DNA of 30,292 bases. It comes from a virus. Below, piece by piece: positions 28,449 to 30,292 of the stretch. The stretch covers positions 1-30,292 of IMG/VR virus record IMGVR_UViG_3300048549_001067; one strand, written 5' to 3'. Numbering within the stretch: the stretch's first letter is position 1; every line of letters starts with the position of its first letter. The position numbers and the translations under genes were made by a program. The notes beneath the pieces are model-generated. The model worked only from the letters and a program-made list of their open reading frames with translations. It made no database searches and was not told the DNA's origin.

Positions 28449-28517
28449 TTATTTTCCCTGCTTGTCAAGAGCAGAGAACTTCAGATACGCAGCGCGGTTA
28501 GTGTGCTTGCACCCCAT
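28449..28517 (-). CDS. Possible 22-aa microprotein
   Basis: ATG 28515-28517 begins a 22-codon frame, MGCKHTNRAAYLKFSALDKQGK. GGAAGGG lies directly against the ATG, too close to be ideal. The same frame stays open for 47 further codons upstream without an accepted start codon. Promoter-like copy 3 lies inside it, so the frame may be accidental. Confidence 0.2.
   Translation of the reverse strand: MGCKHTNRAAYLKFSALDKQGK
28463..28476 (-). promoter_or_regulatory. CTCTGCTCTTGACA promoter-like box, copy 3
   Basis: Identical to copy 1. It lies 48 bases before the start of the 123-aa gene, separated from it by GGGAAAATAAAACC and a ribosome site. A clear -10 is missing. It would drive the gene run from 28414 towards 25912. 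Confidence 0.5.
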
Positions 28518-28776
28518 CCCTTCCGAAGACAGGGATCTGCCTCCGGTTGGGTAAGCCGTGCTCGCCTTATGCAGGGTCTTCGGATATGGACCAGGACGCT
28601 GGGGCTTAACTACTAGATCAACTACTAGCGCGGAGCCTGGAGTTTCGTGCGAACAGAGGGCTACTTATGCGGATACCGCTCCTGCTTATAGGCAGGCTTT
28701 GTTTATGCTCGATGTTTTTTTATTTCTAAACCGCAGTAACTTATCGAGTAAATTAAAACTGCGTGATCAATCTGTA

Positions 28777-30292
28777 TTATCTCCGGCGTAGTTTCTCTGA
28801 GCCCAGGAATGTCTCCACGTTCTCCTTCAACTTGCCGTCCTTCATGTGCTTGACAACCGCTGGTAAATACCACGGTGCTTCGGCATGTATCTTTTTGAAT
28901 GTCCGTCCTTTGAATTTCCCGTAAGGCATCCACCACGGATTCCATTCCTTCCTTGTGTTCTTTCCTTCAGCGTCAGCCAGGGTGTCCCTCTCGTAGGCAG
29001 TGACACTTCCCTTGCCCAAGATCCCTGTCGTTCGTTGCAGGGCGTGACGCTCTCGCATGGCCTGCTCTTGAGCCATTGCCTTGCGCTCGGCTTCTAAGAT
29101 TGGATCTAATTCCTCAGCACTAATTGTTTTGCCAAGCCGCTCCACCTTTGCACGGACGCGACGGAGTAAGTCTGGCTTCTCTCCTGGCAGCATGGCATCA
29201 ATGGATGTCTTCAGGTCATGCGACCGACTCGCATCAGTCAGATCGAACACCTCAAAGAATGGCTTCTCGCTTGCAGCAATCGCAGCCAGCCTCTCCTCCT
29301 TGGTCTTACATCCCTTGATCACATCCTTCGGGAACAGGCGTGTCCCTCGTCCGAAGACCTGACGATACAATTGCGACGAAGCACAGGGTCTGGCAATGAA
29401 AAGTTTTTTAATCCTAGGTTGATTCCAACCCAGAACAAGCATGCCTACATTGAGGATCACATCTACCTGCCCACTTGAGAACATGTATATGTTTTGTTGC
29501 ACCTCTTCTTCAGTCATGTTGCTATGTACTATGCCCGCGCTGATGCCTCGCGTAGCCAAGTCTTCACCCACTAGGGTTGCATGTTCTATGCTGGCGCAGA
29601 AAACAACAGAGGCTTCACCCTCCCAGAATTTTTCTACTGTCATACCAACAGCAGCAACGAGTGACTTTTGTTTCATCACCCTGTTAATTGCAACACCATT
29701 GAAGTCACCGCTCAACGTCTTCTTAACTGAACTAAGATCAAGATCATCAAGCACAACAAGACGTGACCTACAGTCAGCAAGGTAGCCGTCATCCCTGCCC
29801 TGTACCCAATCGTAAGTAAAGGCAGGGGGGCCATAGTGATCCCTGATGCACAAGTCTTTGCCGTCTGGTGGCGTTGCCGTCATGGCTACGATCTTCGTGC
29901 CACTCTCCACCAACTTGTCCACGAAATCCATGTGGTACTTCGTGAAGTTAAGATGCGCTTCATCTATTATGCATAGATCAAATCGACCTATGTGTTTGTC
30001 TTGCCTGCTAAGGATTGTGTCGATGCAACCTACGACATTTTTCTCAACCGTCTTGGCATCTGCCATCTCGATACCCACTTCCATACCCCAAGCAGTCAAT
30101 CGTTCCGCTGTTTGAAAAACGATTGGCCTGCGAGGGGCATAGAAGAGGCAACCCTTATCCCATTCATGAGACATCAACATCGCCGCTACATCCGTTTTGC
30201 CTGTCCCGGTAGCCATGTAAAGACCGCACCTATCGTGGTCCTGCAAGCACTGCATTACTGCAGCATCTGCACTGACCTGATAGTCGCGAGGT
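28777..30292 (-). CDS. SF2 DEAD/DEAH-box helicase (start lies outside the window)
   Basis: The frame is open to the window edge, so the true start lies beyond 30292; the window opens with PRDYQVSADAAVMQ, the usual 'RxYQ' before motif I. Motifs: I ATGTGKT, II IIDEAH, III TATPP, the domain-2 block CASIEHATLVGEDLATRG, V-like LNVGMLVLGWNQP and VI LYRQVFGRGTR. It is a superfamily 2 helicase of the UvsW/XPB-like type that unwinds or rewinds DNA or drives branch migration; a replication, recombination or repair role is expected. The C-terminal part (MPYGKFKGRTFKKIHAEAPWYLPAVVKHM) is a small extra domain that also occurs in nuclease/helicase proteins. It heads the minus-strand early-looking genes. 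Confidence 0.9.
   Translation of the reverse strand, partial: PRDYQVSADAAVMQCLQDHDRCGLYMATGTGKTDVAAMLMSHEWDKGCLFYAPRRPIVFQTAERLTAWGMEVGIEMADAKTVEKNVVGCIDTILSRQDKHIGRFDLCIIDEAHLNFTKYHMDFVDKLVESGTKIVAMTATPPDGKDLCIRDHYGPPAFTYDWVQGRDDGYLADCRSRLVVLDDLDLSSVKKTLSGDFNGVAINRVMKQKSLVAAVGMTVEKFWEGEASVVFCASIEHATLVGEDLATRGISAGIVHSNMTEEEVQQNIYMFSSGQVDVILNVGMLVLGWNQPRIKKLFIARPCASSQLYRQVFGRGTRLFPKDVIKGCKTKEERLAAIAASEKPFFEVFDLTDASRSHDLKTSIDAMLPGEKPDLLRRVRAKVERLGKTISAEELDPILEAERKAMAQEQAMRERHALQRTTGILGKGSVTAYERDTLADAEGKNTRKEWNPWWMPYGKFKGRTFKKIHAEAPWYLPAVVKHMKDGKLKENVETFLGSEKLRRR

Larger units (their letters stand above)
28415..28776. other. Long intergenic region with many stems; possible structured RNA
   Basis: No convincing gene fills this gap between the helicase and the 123-aa gene. 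It has many short complementary segments: CCGAAGAC (28523-28530) with GTCTTCGG (28576-28583), ATCCCT with AGGGAT (28516-28536), GCGG-ATA-CCGC (about 28669-28679), CCTGC-TTATAG-GCAGG (28681-28696) followed by CTTTGTTT on the plus strand, and a repeated AACTACTAG (about 28607 and 28620). It also contains promoter-like copy 3. A structured RNA on either strand is possible. Confidence 0.35.

Noticed and set aside
28558-28791. 77-codon plus-strand frame in the non-coding gap
   Set aside because: Low-quality composition with no ribosome site; hairpins explain the region better.
28703-28945. 80-codon minus-strand frame at the end of the helicase
   Set aside because: Mostly lies over the helicase end in another frame, has no family pattern and no clear ribosome site.
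1-30292. tRNA genes, CRISPR arrays and insertion sequences
   Set aside because: No cloverleaf with a T-loop, no regularly spaced repeats and no transposase or terminal inverted repeats were found by reading.

Overview
The window is a 30.3-kb piece of a tailed double-stranded DNA bacteriophage genome (Caudoviricetes-type). The evidence is an adjacent terminase, portal, scaffold and major-capsid set, dense coding with many 1-8 nt start/stop overlaps, strong Shine-Dalgarno sites and no bacterial housekeeping genes. The host cannot be read from the sequence. Both window ends cut a gene.

Layout. Most genes lie on the minus strand and are transcribed from high to low coordinates. From 30292 to 23401 come a helicase, a non-coding stretch (28415-28776) with a promoter-like box, small replication and nuclease genes (GNAT-like protein, HNH, PD-(D/E)XK nuclease, DUF3310), then an envelope-looking module of small membrane proteins around a membrane-anchored papain-like protease. 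A sigma-like protein follows at 22884-23399. From 17298 to 22913 the coding strand flips to plus. This island holds small genes, a 300-aa protein, a MoxR-type AAA+ ATPase, a HExxH/VWA protein, two 24-codon microgenes and a serine recombinase. From 17086 down to 13520 come further minus-strand accessory genes (GP88-like protein, a DVGxxEVR-type protein, small hypotheticals), with a C-rich non-coding region at 15389-15818 that carries iteron-like repeats. From 13354 to 1 lies the virion module: a 51-aa gene, a 124-aa gene, a 1420-aa large polyvalent protein, scaffold, major capsid protein, probable decoration protein, a strong terminator, a putative small terminase subunit, large terminase, a 109-aa protein, portal, endonuclease VII, a 183-aa protein and the start of a head-tail adaptor.

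How the parts fit. Capsid-building genes precede the terminator and packaging/connector genes follow it, so the two groups can be dosed separately. A 14-bp box, CTCTGCT[C/A]TTGACA, occurs three times on the minus strand in front of minus-strand genes. It resembles a -35 region without a clear -10, and the phage-encoded sigma-like protein is a natural candidate to read it.

The best candidates for undescribed biology are the opposite-strand MoxR/VWA-protease island with its third protein and two microproteins, the membrane-protease module, the repeated promoter-like box, the iteron/AT-rich/C-rich non-coding region, and several nuclease or terminase genes whose C-terminal tails are overprinted on the next gene. 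All functional names rest on motifs read by eye; no database search was run.
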